This document shows, piece after piece, positions 1 to 8,974 of a stretch of DNA of 25,402 bases; the stretch's first letter is position 1, and every line of letters begins with the position of its first letter. The position numbers and the translations under genes were made by a program. This stretch comes from Bacteroidales bacterium UBA1189 (lineage in GTDB: Bacteria; Bacteroidota; Bacteroidia; Bacteroidales; Bacteroidaceae). The notes below the pieces were generated by a model that ran no database searches, had not been told where the DNA came from, and worked only from the letters and a program-made list of their open reading frames with translations. The stretch lies in the NCBI GenBank assembly GCA_002309805.1, contig DBYJ01000013.1, positions 1 to 25,402 of the forward strand. Reading direction: 5' to 3'.

Positions 1-10
1 TTTTTCATGA

Positions 11-45
11 GGGAGCTTCAGACGAAAGTCTGAGGCTCCTTTTTT
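11..45 (+). terminator. Rho-independent terminator-like hairpin, plus-strand polarity
   Basis: Two 12-base arms (12-23 and 28-39) pair around a GAAA loop with one G-T type mismatch and are followed by six T residues on the plus strand (40-45). The T tract lies on the plus side. Read on the minus strand, as the transcript of the 1334-residue gene, the hairpin is preceded by A residues and has no U tract after it. It therefore best fits the end of a convergent plus-strand gene lying left of the window, although the stem could also slow minus-strand transcription. The stem is clear; the assignment to an unseen gene is inference. Confidence 0.6.
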
Positions 46-3000
46 ATTCGTTGATGATGGGGGTGCCATCAGAGGTGAGGCCTTGGGCGGAAACGGCGAA
101 GGAACGGGAGTAGCCGTTGTTGTAGAAGGAGAGGGTGACTCTGCCGTTGGCATCGGTAGTGACGGCGGGATTCCAGTAGATGGTACGGCGATAGTCCTTG
201 TCGCCCTGTACAGGGCCGTCGGGGTAGGTGGGGGCGTAGAACTCGGCGACACGCGAGTAGCCATCGAAGGTCGTGAGGCGCTCGTTCTTTTGGCGGCGCT
301 CACTGAAGGCGGCATCGCCATATTCGACTTCGGCGATGAGGAACTTATCACCTCGATACATCTGACGTAAGAACTCCTGATACCCCTCGCTGCTCATGTG
401 TCGATTTACAAATCGTTTGAAGCTGGGGAGGAAGCGAGGGTCGGTAGAGATTGTGTCGTAAACCATGACGGACTTGATGTATTCCATGTCGGCTCCCATA
501 ATCCTTGCGTCAACAGGGTCGATGAATTCTTCATCGACGGGGATACTGACTTCCTCGCCTTCTTCTGGGTCAATTGGGTTGGTTTCAACGACTAGCCGCC
601 AATTGTGGCCTTCCAGCACCTCGTCATTGATCATGGGGATAACGTAGCGGTGGACGGTGTGGTCATAGACGGTGGCATCGTATCTATCTCCAAAAAATCC
701 GATGTGGTAGAGATAGTCTCGGAGTCTGTACGTGTAGTCGCCGTTATCAAAGATCTCCTCGCAGTCGGCTGCGGCGTCGTAGGCGTGGAAGGTGCCGTAA
801 TCGACGTAGAGTGTGCCGGCGGTAACCTCCACCTCTTGGAGAGGAATGGCATCGTGAGGCATGACGAAGTCGTCGATGTCCTCGCGCCACGAGGGCAACA
901 GGGCGTTAGCCGTCTTCGGGTCAGGCAAATAGGTCTCAATGGGGGTGTAGGGATGGAGTGGGGGCTTATAGGAGCGCTCGAGCCTCATGCGGGTCGTGGC
1001 CTTCTTCATAATCTTCTTGTCCTGCTCGGTATGGTAATAGAGGTGCCACTTTCCCTCGAAGTCTTGCAATCCCACGCTCCAGTAGCCCTCGGCATCGGTG
1101 GTGACGGTGGCGCGCTGCTCGAATTCGCGGTCGGGCGAGACGAGGGTAACATCGACCTTGGTGTTCTGTAGGGGAGTCTCGAGGATGCGGCTGAACGCCC
1201 AGCCCTCGAGAATGAGCTGCTGCTCGGTGTAGTGGGTTACCTTGAAGGGGGTGACGCCTGCCATGCGCTGCCAGTCGTAGCGTGTCCAACCCTGCACGAG
1301 CATCAACAAGTCTAACGCGTGTGTGTGATCACTTTCAAAATACCATCCTGGGTCTTCGATAAGTCCTTTCAGTTCAGAGGAGAGGAGCATGTAGGTGCGG
1401 ATGTCGTCGTGGTACACGGTGCCGTAGTCGGCAGCGTCGCGCACAGCAAGGGAGAAGGTCTGGAGGGGATGGCCTTCTGTCTGGAACGTCATCTGTATGC
1501 GCTCGAAGGGGCGGTACTCGGGCTTGGTGGCGGTGAAGGTGATGGGCTGGGTGGGGATGCCGTTGTCGATGAAGAGCATGCGCTGGGCGAGGATGTCGCC
1601 TGCAGGGTTATAAATCGTGAATTGATAGACTCCCGTCGGACAGCGGCGCACGGGGACGGAGATGTCGTAAGAGATTGCCTGCGTGTTCACCTGGCGCATC
1701 ATAACGGGCGAGTCCCCCATCTGAGAATAGATAGTGTCGTTCTTGGCGTTGACGGAGAGCGTGTCGAAGCCGCAGAGCTGTCCCCGCCCTGTGAGGGTGT
1801 AGGCCAGTAGCGTGTCCTTGGTCAGTCCGACAGCATCGATGTGGGCGATGAGGTCGTCCCCCTCGCGTGAGAGATGGAGCGCACAGCCCTGCGGCTCTGC
1901 CTTCGGCAGCGTATATTTGAATTCCTTCCCACCGGCGGTGACGATGACCTGCTCGCCGCCTTTCTGCGTGAGCCAGTCGAAGCGTCCCATACCGCGATGC
2001 TGCGGGCTGAGGGAAATAGCCTGTCCGTCCGCCGTACGCATCTCCTCGATATTAACGCCTAGGCCGTTGTCATCGGTGGCCTTGAAAGCGATGGTGCACG
2101 CTATGCCGCTGATGAGGTGTCCGCCTTCGGGGAAGAAGTTGACGGTCAGCTCCTTCGGCTTTTCCTTCTTCGGCTCGGGACGGTAAATCTCGTGGTAGGG
2201 GTATTCGCCAACGACGGGGTCGTCGTAGCGTCCCTCCTGCTTGGGGAACTGATAGACGGGGATAACGCGGCTGAAGATGGATGCATCGTCGAAGTTGAGC
2301 ATCGAGTGGGTGTAGGCGCGGATCTGGTAGTAACCGCTGGGCAGGTTAGTAGCGCCGCGGCGGTCGATGGCTTTTAGGACGGAGGTATCGACGAGGGGGA
2401 ACGAACCATGACAACGGCCATGCTCGATTTTCAGTTTCTGCTGCTTGATGATGACTCCTGTGGGCGACAGCAGTTCGACGTAGAGAATCTTACTGGAGGG
2501 ATTGGGGTAGCCCATGTCGTCGGTGACGTAGGCAGCGTACCAGATAGTCTCGCCCTGGAAGTAGGCCGTGTTGTCGAGGTGGAGATAGACACGCTCCTGT
2601 GGGCAGACGCGCAGGAAATAATTATAGTACGAGGCCAGGTAGCGCAATTTAACCAACGCGTCTTTCTTGCTCTTGTCAATGTCGTCCCATTTGGGCACGA
2701 CGGCGGGTATATCGTCCACCAGTGTTTCCGGGAGGGTGAGGAGCGTTTCATCATCGGCCGAGAAGTCGATTCCGGCTGTCGAAGCCTCCAGCGTTATCGG
2801 CTCGGAGACCGTTTGTTTCGTGATGGAGGCGACCTTATCGACGACAAACGTGAAGTAATAGTTCAATTGTGTACGACCGATAAGCATCGGCACATGCACC
2901 CGCATGGTACGTCCCACAAGGCTCCGTGATGTAGTTAAGGCAGCGGCACGGGTACGGAAGTGCGTAGGTAGCAGCGGGGTGATCTCCTGCTCGACGTCTC

Positions 3001-4048
3001 CTTCCGTCGGATAGTTGATGTCGGGGATGAGGAATCCGCTCAGACCTGTTCCTCCGGGCACGAACGATGGCATCAGCTCGTCGGTTCGCTCCAACGTATA
3101 GCCCACGCCGCTTTGCAGCCTGTCCACGTCGCGGTAGTTCACGCTCTTCCAAGGAATCATCATTGCTGCCTGACGTTTGTTCACCATCGAGAAGTTCAGC
3201 GCGATGTCCGATACATACCATACGGCGCCGATGATGTCGTCGGCATAGCGCCAGCGCACGCCCTCCTTGCCGTCGAGGTCGGTGAACGTCTCGCTCGTGA
3301 TGCCCTGCCGGTACCCCACGTTCCTGTCGCACGATACCTCGTCGAGCCTCACCTTGTAGCGCACCACGTACTCCGCCCTTGCTTTCTTCGTCAGGCGGGG
3401 CGACGGTTTGTCGGGAACTATCTTCTCCGTGAAGCCTGTGATGCCCGCAATCTCAAAGGTGAGCACATAGCTGTAGCGCACGCCGCCCTGCGTGATGGGG
3501 AGCGTGAGCCTCATGGTCTTCCCCTTCAGGTTTATGACAGCTTCCTGCGCCTCCTCCTTTGTGGGGAATGAGTTCGGCAGGATGGGCCTGAAGTCCGTCT
3601 CTTTCTTTCCTTTGGGATAGTTTTTCCAGGGGATGAAGAAGCCGCTGATGAACGTGCCCGCGTTGATGGTGAAGACGGGCCTGTCCTTGCTTCCTTCCAG
3701 GTCAAAGCCCATACGGTCACGCCGTTTTTTCGTGTCCGAGAAGGAGACGTCTTTGGTCGGGAGGTAAGTAGGCAGGGCGAAGTCGTTTTTCAGCGTATAG
3801 TTGAAAGCGGTGTCAGAGACATACCACGTCATGTTCAGCACTTCATCAGCAAAGTGGAAACGTGTGCCTTTTGTGCCCTCGAGGTCGTTGAACGGCTCGC
3901 TGGTGATGGGATGAGCAGAGTCCATAACCCCGTTGCGGCTGACGCTGGCCAGACGTACGTCATAGTGAACCACGTACACCTTTCCCCCCTCTGCCAGCTG
4001 GGGCAGGAGGGACAGGAGCAGTAGGGCAATCAGGGCAAATCGTTTCAT
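44..4048 (-). CDS. Large exported protein with duplicated N-terminal domain and MG2-like region
   Basis: This 1334-residue protein has a signal peptide (about residues 1-21) and probably acts in the periplasm or at the cell surface. Residues 23-210 and 225-412 are tandem copies of one domain: both carry YVV.Y.VRL, ITSE.F.DL and WYVSD, and 29 of the first 64 aligned residues match by my count. Residues 480-600 (ERVYLHLDNTAYFQGETIWY through SGYYQIRAYT) resemble the MG2 domain of the alpha-2-macroglobulin family as found in many Bacteroidetes surface proteins. LQEVEVTAG at 1070-1078 resembles the sequence that precedes TonB plug domains, but no receptor barrel follows. The C-terminus (1288-1311) has a macroglobulin-like WNP...TD.NGRV.LSFYNN segment. 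I see no thioester motif. The gene lies 103 bp after the C69 peptidase gene, and GAGGAAAGGA lies about 6 bases before its ATG. The substrate or partner is unknown. Confidence 0.85.
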   Translation of the reverse strand: MKRFALIALLLLSLLPQLAEGGKVYVVHYDVRLASVSRNGVMDSAHPITSEPFNDLEGTKGTRFHFADEVLNMTWYVSDTAFNYTLKNDFALPTYLPTKDVSFSDTKKRRDRMGFDLEGSKDRPVFTINAGTFISGFFIPWKNYPKGKKETDFRPILPNSFPTKEEAQEAVINLKGKTMRLTLPITQGGVRYSYVLTFEIAGITGFTEKIVPDKPSPRLTKKARAEYVVRYKVRLDEVSCDRNVGYRQGITSETFTDLDGKEGVRWRYADDIIGAVWYVSDIALNFSMVNKRQAAMMIPWKSVNYRDVDRLQSGVGYTLERTDELMPSFVPGGTGLSGFLIPDINYPTEGDVEQEITPLLPTHFRTRAAALTTSRSLVGRTMRVHVPMLIGRTQLNYYFTFVVDKVASITKQTVSEPITLEASTAGIDFSADDETLLTLPETLVDDIPAVVPKWDDIDKSKKDALVKLRYLASYYNYFLRVCPQERVYLHLDNTAYFQGETIWYAAYVTDDMGYPNPSSKILYVELLSPTGVIIKQQKLKIEHGRCHGSFPLVDTSVLKAIDRRGATNLPSGYYQIRAYTHSMLNFDDASIFSRVIPVYQFPKQEGRYDDPVVGEYPYHEIYRPEPKKEKPKELTVNFFPEGGHLISGIACTIAFKATDDNGLGVNIEEMRTADGQAISLSPQHRGMGRFDWLTQKGGEQVIVTAGGKEFKYTLPKAEPQGCALHLSREGDDLIAHIDAVGLTKDTLLAYTLTGRGQLCGFDTLSVNAKNDTIYSQMGDSPVMMRQVNTQAISYDISVPVRRCPTGVYQFTIYNPAGDILAQRMLFIDNGIPTQPITFTATKPEYRPFERIQMTFQTEGHPLQTFSLAVRDAADYGTVYHDDIRTYMLLSSELKGLIEDPGWYFESDHTHALDLLMLVQGWTRYDWQRMAGVTPFKVTHYTEQQLILEGWAFSRILETPLQNTKVDVTLVSPDREFEQRATVTTDAEGYWSVGLQDFEGKWHLYYHTEQDKKIMKKATTRMRLERSYKPPLHPYTPIETYLPDPKTANALLPSWREDIDDFVMPHDAIPLQEVEVTAGTLYVDYGTFHAYDAAADCEEIFDNGDYTYRLRDYLYHIGFFGDRYDATVYDHTVHRYVIPMINDEVLEGHNWRLVVETNPIDPEEGEEVSIPVDEEFIDPVDARIMGADMEYIKSVMVYDTISTDPRFLPSFKRFVNRHMSSEGYQEFLRQMYRGDKFLIAEVEYGDAAFSERRQKNERLTTFDGYSRVAEFYAPTYPDGPVQGDKDYRRTIYWNPAVTTDANGRVTLSFYNNGYSRSFAVSAQGLTSDGTPIINE

Positions 4049-4151
4049 GAGCGTTCCTTTCCTCTATATATAATACCCTCGAAAGGGAAAATCAAATACC
4101 CCAGCTGGTCGTTTTTTAAGATAAATTAAGAATCCGTTGAGTTTGTCTTCG

Positions 4152-5768
4152 TCAGAAGCCCAAGCCAAAGCGATTCCAAAAGTGGGCCTCGAGGGTGGCC
4201 CAACGGGCTACGGCATCGTCGTAGATGCGGCGGGTGTAGGCGTTGAGGAGTGCGGCGCGGCGTGACTCTCCGGATTCTCCGGGCTCGTCCGTCGGGGCTG
4301 ACGCGAGGTCGGCTTCGAGGGCGGTGAGGCCGGAGAGGGCTGTCTGCTCGATGGCAAGGACTTCGCCGAGGAGCTCACCCTTGGTGCTTTGCCACGAGAC
4401 GGTGGCAAGCTTGTTGGCTTTGCGGAACTGCCAGAGAGCGCAGGTGGGGTCGTAGGCTTTCTGTCCGCAGCGGTCGTAGGCTTCGGGCAGGCGCGTGGTG
4501 CCGCTGAAGATGGGTATGCGGGGGCTCTGGCCAGGGTTGTCGAGGGAAAGCCAGCAGATGCCGCCCACGTCGTCAGGCAGCCAGCTGCGGAGCTGGGTGA
4601 TGTGGGAGTAGGAACACCAGGCGACGGAGACGGTGCGGCGGAACTCAATGGTGCCGGGGGCGAGGAAGTTGAGAGTGCGCTGCAGGGTGCCACCCAGCCA
4701 GGGATTGGCGATGGGGCTGACGACGGTGTCGGTGCGGGTGGTGCCGTCAGCATTGCGACGCGAGACGGGAACACGGACGTTCTGGCACATGTCCATGAAG
4801 GTGCCCTCGAAGGTGCTGCGGAAGAGCTCCATGACGCGGCGGATATCAACCAGCGAGTCGGGCTTGACGGAGAAGGGAAGTTCGTCCATGTCGCGTGTGA
4901 GGCCGAGGGAGGGGGCGAGGGCATTGAGGATGAAGTACTCGCGGTCAGAGTAATTGTGGCCGTCGCCATAGTCGGAGTGGAAGGCCCGCCAGAACGAGAA
5001 GTCGCCCTTGCCGTCCCAGAGACCGTACTTGAGGGCGACCTTCTCCACATTATCGGAGGCCATGAAGAAGTCCTTGTCCTTGCGGTTGATCTTGCCGATG
5101 CGGGGGATGTTGGCTGAGACGCCAACGTGGTCGTCAGGGATGCGTTGTGCGGCCCAGATGCCTCCGATGCGGTCAGGGCCTTCGCCGAGGATTTCCATCT
5201 GCCATACTTCGCGCTTGTCGGCTATGGTGATGCATTCGCCGCTGTCGCCGTAGCCGTAGGTCTTGATGAGTCGTCCAATAAGGCGAATGGCGTCACGGGC
5301 GTTGTCGCAGCGCTGAAGGGCGACACGCTCAAGTTCTTCGATGGTGAACATGCCGCGGGGATTGCGGAGTGTGTCGGGACCCTCGAAGGTGGTCTCGCCG
5401 ATGGCCAGTTGTTTTTCGTTGAGGCAGGGGTAGCCGGTGTTGAGGTAGGCGTAGGTATGGGTGGCCTCGGGAATCTGTCCGACGAGGCGGACGCCGGTGG
5501 TGTCGTCGCGGAAGGCGGTGTTCATGGTGCCGTGGCGGACGTCGTGTAGGGTGCCTTTAGGGTGGTCGGCGGCGGGCTCGATGTAGGCCCAGGTGCGGTA
5601 GCGGCCGTCGCAGGTGTGGGAGGTGACAACGGAGCCGTCGGTACTGGCGAGGCGGCCGACGAGGATGCTGGTGCAGCTCTGTCCCTCGAAGGGGGTGTCG
5701 ATGTTTTGTGCGAAGATTGCCGCGCTACAGGAGAGCAGCGCGGCAAGGAGTAGAAGGGGATGTTTCAT
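4152..5768 (-). CDS. Exported C69-family dipeptidase (PepD-like)
   Basis: This 538-residue protein has a signal peptide ending near AIFAQ (residue 21). QSCTSILVGR follows, in which Cys32 is the expected N-terminal nucleophile of family C69 (formerly U34) peptidases after pro-sequence removal. Family-typical segments follow: DGSVVTSHTCDGR (about 45-57), GYGDSGECITIADKREVWQM and the WAAQRIPDDHVGVSAN region. C69 enzymes are Ntn-type hydrolases that cleave dipeptides, so a periplasmic role in using short peptides is likely. The length fits the family. The gene begins 6 bases after the SGNH gene stop, which indicates co-transcription with it and with the upstream alpha-galactosidase. The family call is firm; the substrate is not known. 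Confidence 0.9.
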   Translation of the reverse strand: MKHPLLLLAALLSCSAAIFAQNIDTPFEGQSCTSILVGRLASTDGSVVTSHTCDGRYRTWAYIEPAADHPKGTLHDVRHGTMNTAFRDDTTGVRLVGQIPEATHTYAYLNTGYPCLNEKQLAIGETTFEGPDTLRNPRGMFTIEELERVALQRCDNARDAIRLIGRLIKTYGYGDSGECITIADKREVWQMEILGEGPDRIGGIWAAQRIPDDHVGVSANIPRIGKINRKDKDFFMASDNVEKVALKYGLWDGKGDFSFWRAFHSDYGDGHNYSDREYFILNALAPSLGLTRDMDELPFSVKPDSLVDIRRVMELFRSTFEGTFMDMCQNVRVPVSRRNADGTTRTDTVVSPIANPWLGGTLQRTLNFLAPGTIEFRRTVSVAWCSYSHITQLRSWLPDDVGGICWLSLDNPGQSPRIPIFSGTTRLPEAYDRCGQKAYDPTCALWQFRKANKLATVSWQSTKGELLGEVLAIEQTALSGLTALEADLASAPTDEPGESGESRRAALLNAYTRRIYDDAVARWATLEAHFWNRFGLGF

Positions 5769-5774
5769 TTATTT

Positions 5775-6533
5775 TTATTTCTTGACGTATTTGCGGATGG
5801 CCTTGAGGGCGATGGGTTCCATGATGGCATAGCCGTCGAGGGTGGGGTGGCAGCCGTCGTCGGAGATGCCGTCCTTCATAGCGCCGTTGGGCTTGGCAAG
5901 AGCTGTCCAGTAATCGACATAGTCGATTTTGTTCTTCTTGGCGTAGTCCTTGAGCAGGGTGTTGAGGGTGCGGATGGTGCCGGCGGCATCCTTAACCTCG
6001 GGTGCCCAGTTGAAGCCTGCGCAGGGCGGAACGGAGCAGATGAGGGGACGGATGCCGTGTGCCTTGGCGAGCTCGCACATGGACTGGATATTCTGCACGA
6101 CGTGCTCGAGGGTGATGGCACCGTTGTTGCCTGCGACGTCGTTAGTGCCTGCCATGATGAGGACGAGTTTCGGCTTGAGGTTGATGACGTCGGCCTGGAA
6201 GCGGACGAGCATCTCCGCAGAGGTCTGGCCGCCGATGCCGCGGCCGGCGAAGTTATTCTCCTCGAAGAATTCCTTGTGCATGCGTGCCCAGTTGTCGGTG
6301 ATGCTGTTACCCATGAAGACGACAGAGGGAGCGGTGCTGAGCTCGGCGTTAGCCTTTTCGTAGCGCCAGAAGCTGGCCCAGTCGCGGTTGCGCTGTGCGT
6401 TGCGGTTCTTGCCGTTGAAATGGCGCTCAAGTTGTTTGTACTCTTCACCGGTGATTTTCAGGGTGACTTCGTTCTCCTGTGCCATCATGGCAAGAGGGAG
6501 CAGGAACAGGATGGAAAGGATGATCTTTTTCAT
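5775..6533 (-). CDS. Exported SGNH/GDSL hydrolase (lipase/esterase family)
   Basis: This 252-residue protein has a signal peptide (cleavage near MAQ, residue 19). The SGNH blocks are all present: GNSIT at 75-79 with nucleophile Ser77, GRGIGGQT at 98-104 (block II Gly), GTND at 129-132 (block III Asn131), and D226-G-C-H229 supplying the catalytic Asp and His of block V. Family members remove acyl or acetyl groups from lipids, glycans or other esters. Next to a GH27 alpha-galactosidase, a carbohydrate-esterase role is the most reasonable inference, but the sequence does not prove the substrate. It lies 40 bp after the GH27 stop and 6 bp before the dipeptidase, so the three genes probably form one operon. 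Confidence 0.9.
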   Translation of the reverse strand: MKKIILSILFLLPLAMMAQENEVTLKITGEEYKQLERHFNGKNRNAQRNRDWASFWRYEKANAELSTAPSVVFMGNSITDNWARMHKEFFEENNFAGRGIGGQTSAEMLVRFQADVINLKPKLVLIMAGTNDVAGNNGAITLEHVVQNIQSMCELAKAHGIRPLICSVPPCAGFNWAPEVKDAAGTIRTLNTLLKDYAKKNKIDYVDYWTALAKPNGAMKDGISDDGCHPTLDGYAIMEPIALKAIRKYVKK

Positions 6534-6573
6534 AATTGAAAAAATGTTGTTTGAAGATTATAAAATTAGGATA

Positions 6574-8802
6574 TTAATAGTTGACTTTGATGTATTTGAC
6601 GCCGTGGCTGGGGATGAAGTAGTTGGTGTCGGAGGTGGAGAGGTCCTGCTGACGCCAGAGGTCGCGGACGCTCTTGAGGCTGTTGATGCCGAGGGCCTTG
6701 AAGTAGTGGCGGAAATCGACCTTGAGGTTGTCCAGGCCGACGTTGAAGATGCCGATGGCGTGGGTGCCGTCAGCGAGGGGGCGTGCCCAGATCTGGATGT
6801 CGCCGTCGATGACTTCGGGCTTGGCCTGGATGCCGAGGACGTCCTGATTGATGGCGTTGACCTCGTTGTTGCAGAGGAGGTTGATGGTGAAGTCGTCAAT
6901 CTGCGAGACATCGCAGCCGATGAGCATGTTGGCAGCGAGGAGGGTCCAGAGGCTGATGTGGGTGTACTGCTCGTCGGGTGTAAGGCGGCTGTCGCGGAGG
7001 TTGTTGCTCCAGCCCACTTTGCCTACGATGAGCATGTCGGGGTCGTTCCAGCGGCCGGGCTTGGCATAGGGTTGCAGCTTGGCCTGACGGATGAAGCCGA
7101 TGTCGTACATCGAGCGCCACGTGTCGGTGATGTCGCCCGTCGTGCGCCAGCTGTTGGCATCGACGAACTCGCCCCACTCCCAGACATTGCCCATACCGTA
7201 CTGGCAGAGGCTGTAGAAGATGTCGCGGGGCTGGTCGCGGAGGTATTTCTGCATGAGCAGGTAGGGACGGACGTAGGAGGCGGTGCTGTGGTAGCGCTCC
7301 TTATTATATTCGCGTCCGTAGCCGCACCAGTCGTACTTGAGGTAATCGACACCCCAGGCGTTGTAGGTCTCGGCGTCCTGCTGCTCGTGGTCGATGGAGC
7401 CCAGATAGCCGCCGCAGGTGAGGTCGCCGGGCGAGGAGTAGATACCGAACTTCAGTCCGTTAGCATGGAGCCAGTCGCCGAGGCCCTTCATGTCGGGGAA
7501 CTTGTCGTTGGTGCCGATGGTGCCGTCGGGGTTACGCTTGGCGGACTCCCAGGCATCGTCGACGTTGATGTACTGATAGCCGTAGTCGGCGAGGCCCTTA
7601 TCGACGATGGCCTGTGCGGATGACATGACTTTCTCCTGCGAGACGCTCAGGCCCCAGCAGTTCCAGCTGTTCCAGCCCATCGGGGGGGTGAGGGCAATCT
7701 GGTTGCCGACCTTGAGGGTGAACTCCTGCGTGGCGGTGCCGTGGGCATTCTCAGCCTTGACGGTGAAGCGGATGGTGGCAGGATGGTCGATGCTGCCGCT
7801 GAGGGAGCCGTTGTCGGGGTTAAGGGCGAGACCTTCGGGAAGGCGGTCAGCCGTGATTTTCATAGGACGTTCGCCGCTGACGCCGAACTTGAAGATGACG
7901 GGGCTGCCCGGACGGACGCCGTAGACGGCTGTGGTATTGAAGCGCGGAGCGGCAGGCGCAGGGGGCGTGAGCAGGTACTTGGGGATGTACGAGCGGACGA
8001 CGCTCTTACCCGTGCCGGCATCGGTATAGGTGACCTTGACGGAGGAGATTTCCGAGCGGTTGTAGGGTACGGTGAGGGTGAGGTCTTTCTTCTCCTTAAG
8101 GGAGACGTTCTTCTTGAGGGTCTTCACCACTTCGCCCGTCTCGGGGTTGCTGACTTCCAGCACAGCCTGGCCCTTCTGGACGAGGGGATAAGTGTTGGCA
8201 AGGGTGACGCCGACGAGGTCGTTACCCTTCTTATCCTTGCTCTCCTTGAAGGCGAAGGTGAGGCCGTCGGTACGGGCAGGGACGCGCACCACGATGGGAT
8301 TGTCGAAAAGTCCGCCGGGCTCGTTGCCGCTATAGACGCGGAAGGCGAGGAGGTTGTCGGCGTCCCATTTGATGGCCGAGTTGTTAGCCTTGACGCTGAA
8401 GCTGAGGGGACGGCTCCAGGCGGAGGAGTAACCGCCTTGGTCCGTGGGGAAGCGGCCCGACTTGCCGATGAGGGTGCCGTTGAGGAAGACTTCTACAGCA
8501 TCATCGGCCTTGGGGACATCAAAGATGATGACTTCCTTCGACTCGGCTTCGTCGAGGAGCGACTTGGGGATGGTGACGTGGGCGCGATACCAGGCCCAGG
8601 CAGCGCCGTCGATGTCGATGCCTTGGTCGGTCCAGGTCTGAGTGATGTCGAACGTCTGCCATGCGGCATCGTTGAATGCGGGCTGTGCCCACTCGGTGTT
8701 ATCGCCGAGGTGGAATTTAGCCTTCTTGACGGCAGGGGTCTGAGCCTGCATACCCAGCACGAAAAGCGTGAGGGCAAGGGTGAATAATGCTGTTTTTTTC
8801 AT
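6574..8802 (-). CDS. Secreted GH27 alpha-galactosidase with N-terminal beta-sandwich and Ig-like domains
   Basis: This 742-residue exported enzyme has a signal peptide (residues 1-20). Residues 25-170 resemble a galactose-binding/GH2 sugar-binding-like sandwich (WYRAHVTIPK, VFLNGTLIGK, LLAFRVYSGN). Residues 293-366 look like a putative Ig domain (PEGLALNPDNGSLSGSI). The catalytic TIM barrel starts at LTPPMGWNSWNCWG (371-384). YLKYDWC gives nucleophile Asp491 and SWRTTGD gives acid/base Asp557; RWNDPDML (584-591) is also family-typical. GH27 enzymes hydrolyse terminal alpha-linked galactose; a few members act on alpha-N-acetylgalactosamine or on beta-L-arabinopyranose. A C-terminal beta domain ends the protein. 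It is the first gene of an apparent GH27-SGNH-C69 operon and has a -7 promoter element 53 bp upstream. Family and catalytic residues are clear; the natural substrate is inferred. Confidence 0.95.
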   Translation of the reverse strand: MKKTALFTLALTLFVLGMQAQTPAVKKAKFHLGDNTEWAQPAFNDAAWQTFDITQTWTDQGIDIDGAAWAWYRAHVTIPKSLLDEAESKEVIIFDVPKADDAVEVFLNGTLIGKSGRFPTDQGGYSSAWSRPLSFSVKANNSAIKWDADNLLAFRVYSGNEPGGLFDNPIVVRVPARTDGLTFAFKESKDKKGNDLVGVTLANTYPLVQKGQAVLEVSNPETGEVVKTLKKNVSLKEKKDLTLTVPYNRSEISSVKVTYTDAGTGKSVVRSYIPKYLLTPPAPAAPRFNTTAVYGVRPGSPVIFKFGVSGERPMKITADRLPEGLALNPDNGSLSGSIDHPATIRFTVKAENAHGTATQEFTLKVGNQIALTPPMGWNSWNCWGLSVSQEKVMSSAQAIVDKGLADYGYQYINVDDAWESAKRNPDGTIGTNDKFPDMKGLGDWLHANGLKFGIYSSPGDLTCGGYLGSIDHEQQDAETYNAWGVDYLKYDWCGYGREYNKERYHSTASYVRPYLLMQKYLRDQPRDIFYSLCQYGMGNVWEWGEFVDANSWRTTGDITDTWRSMYDIGFIRQAKLQPYAKPGRWNDPDMLIVGKVGWSNNLRDSRLTPDEQYTHISLWTLLAANMLIGCDVSQIDDFTINLLCNNEVNAINQDVLGIQAKPEVIDGDIQIWARPLADGTHAIGIFNVGLDNLKVDFRHYFKALGINSLKSVRDLWRQQDLSTSDTNYFIPSHGVKYIKVNY

Positions 8803-8854
8803 AAAACGAGAATATTAAATGTTAGACATGATATATGCGACCTTAAAATATGCG

Positions 8855-8862
8855 CAAATATA
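8855..8862 (-). promoter_or_regulatory. Putative -7 promoter element for the GH27 operon
   Basis: The minus strand reads TATATTTG, a perfect TAnnTTTG Bacteroidetes -7 element, 53 bp upstream of the GH27 start. No good TTTG occurs at -33. The element is bracketed by a perfect inverted repeat, ATGCG and CGCAT (8850-8854 and 8863-8867). A very similar block precedes the efflux operon at 16108-16129. Confidence 0.6.
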
Positions 8863-8974
8863 CGCATTTTTTTCTACCCTCCTACCTTTTGAGTTGTTTT
8901 TTTCTGAAAAAAAGGGGAGGACAGGTGAGGAAAGGTGATCTTTCAGGGGGATGAAATTCTCATTCCAAGCAACG

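Noticed and set aside
11..45. Hairpin as the terminator of the 1334-residue gene
   Set aside because: On the minus strand the hairpin is not followed by a U tract; the T run is on the plus strand.
1068..1100. TonB-dependent receptor identity for the 1334-residue protein, based on residues 1070-1078
   Set aside because: The EVEVTAG segment covers a few residues only; no plug of normal length or C-terminal barrel follows. (The motif itself lies near 815-841 on the DNA; the antisense position listed here shows nothing.)
4076..4088. Small CCCT-TTCG-AGGG hairpin before the 1334-residue gene
   Set aside because: Only four base pairs with no U tract; too weak to call a terminator or regulator.
6388..7623. 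Long plus-strand reading frame opposite the GH27 gene, and similar ones at 605-1171, 4389-5117, 5760-6539 and 7741-8787
   Set aside because: They lie wholly or mostly opposite firmly identified minus-strand genes, have low-complexity valine-, glycine-, alanine- and acid-rich translations, and show no signal peptide, domain or promoter of their own.
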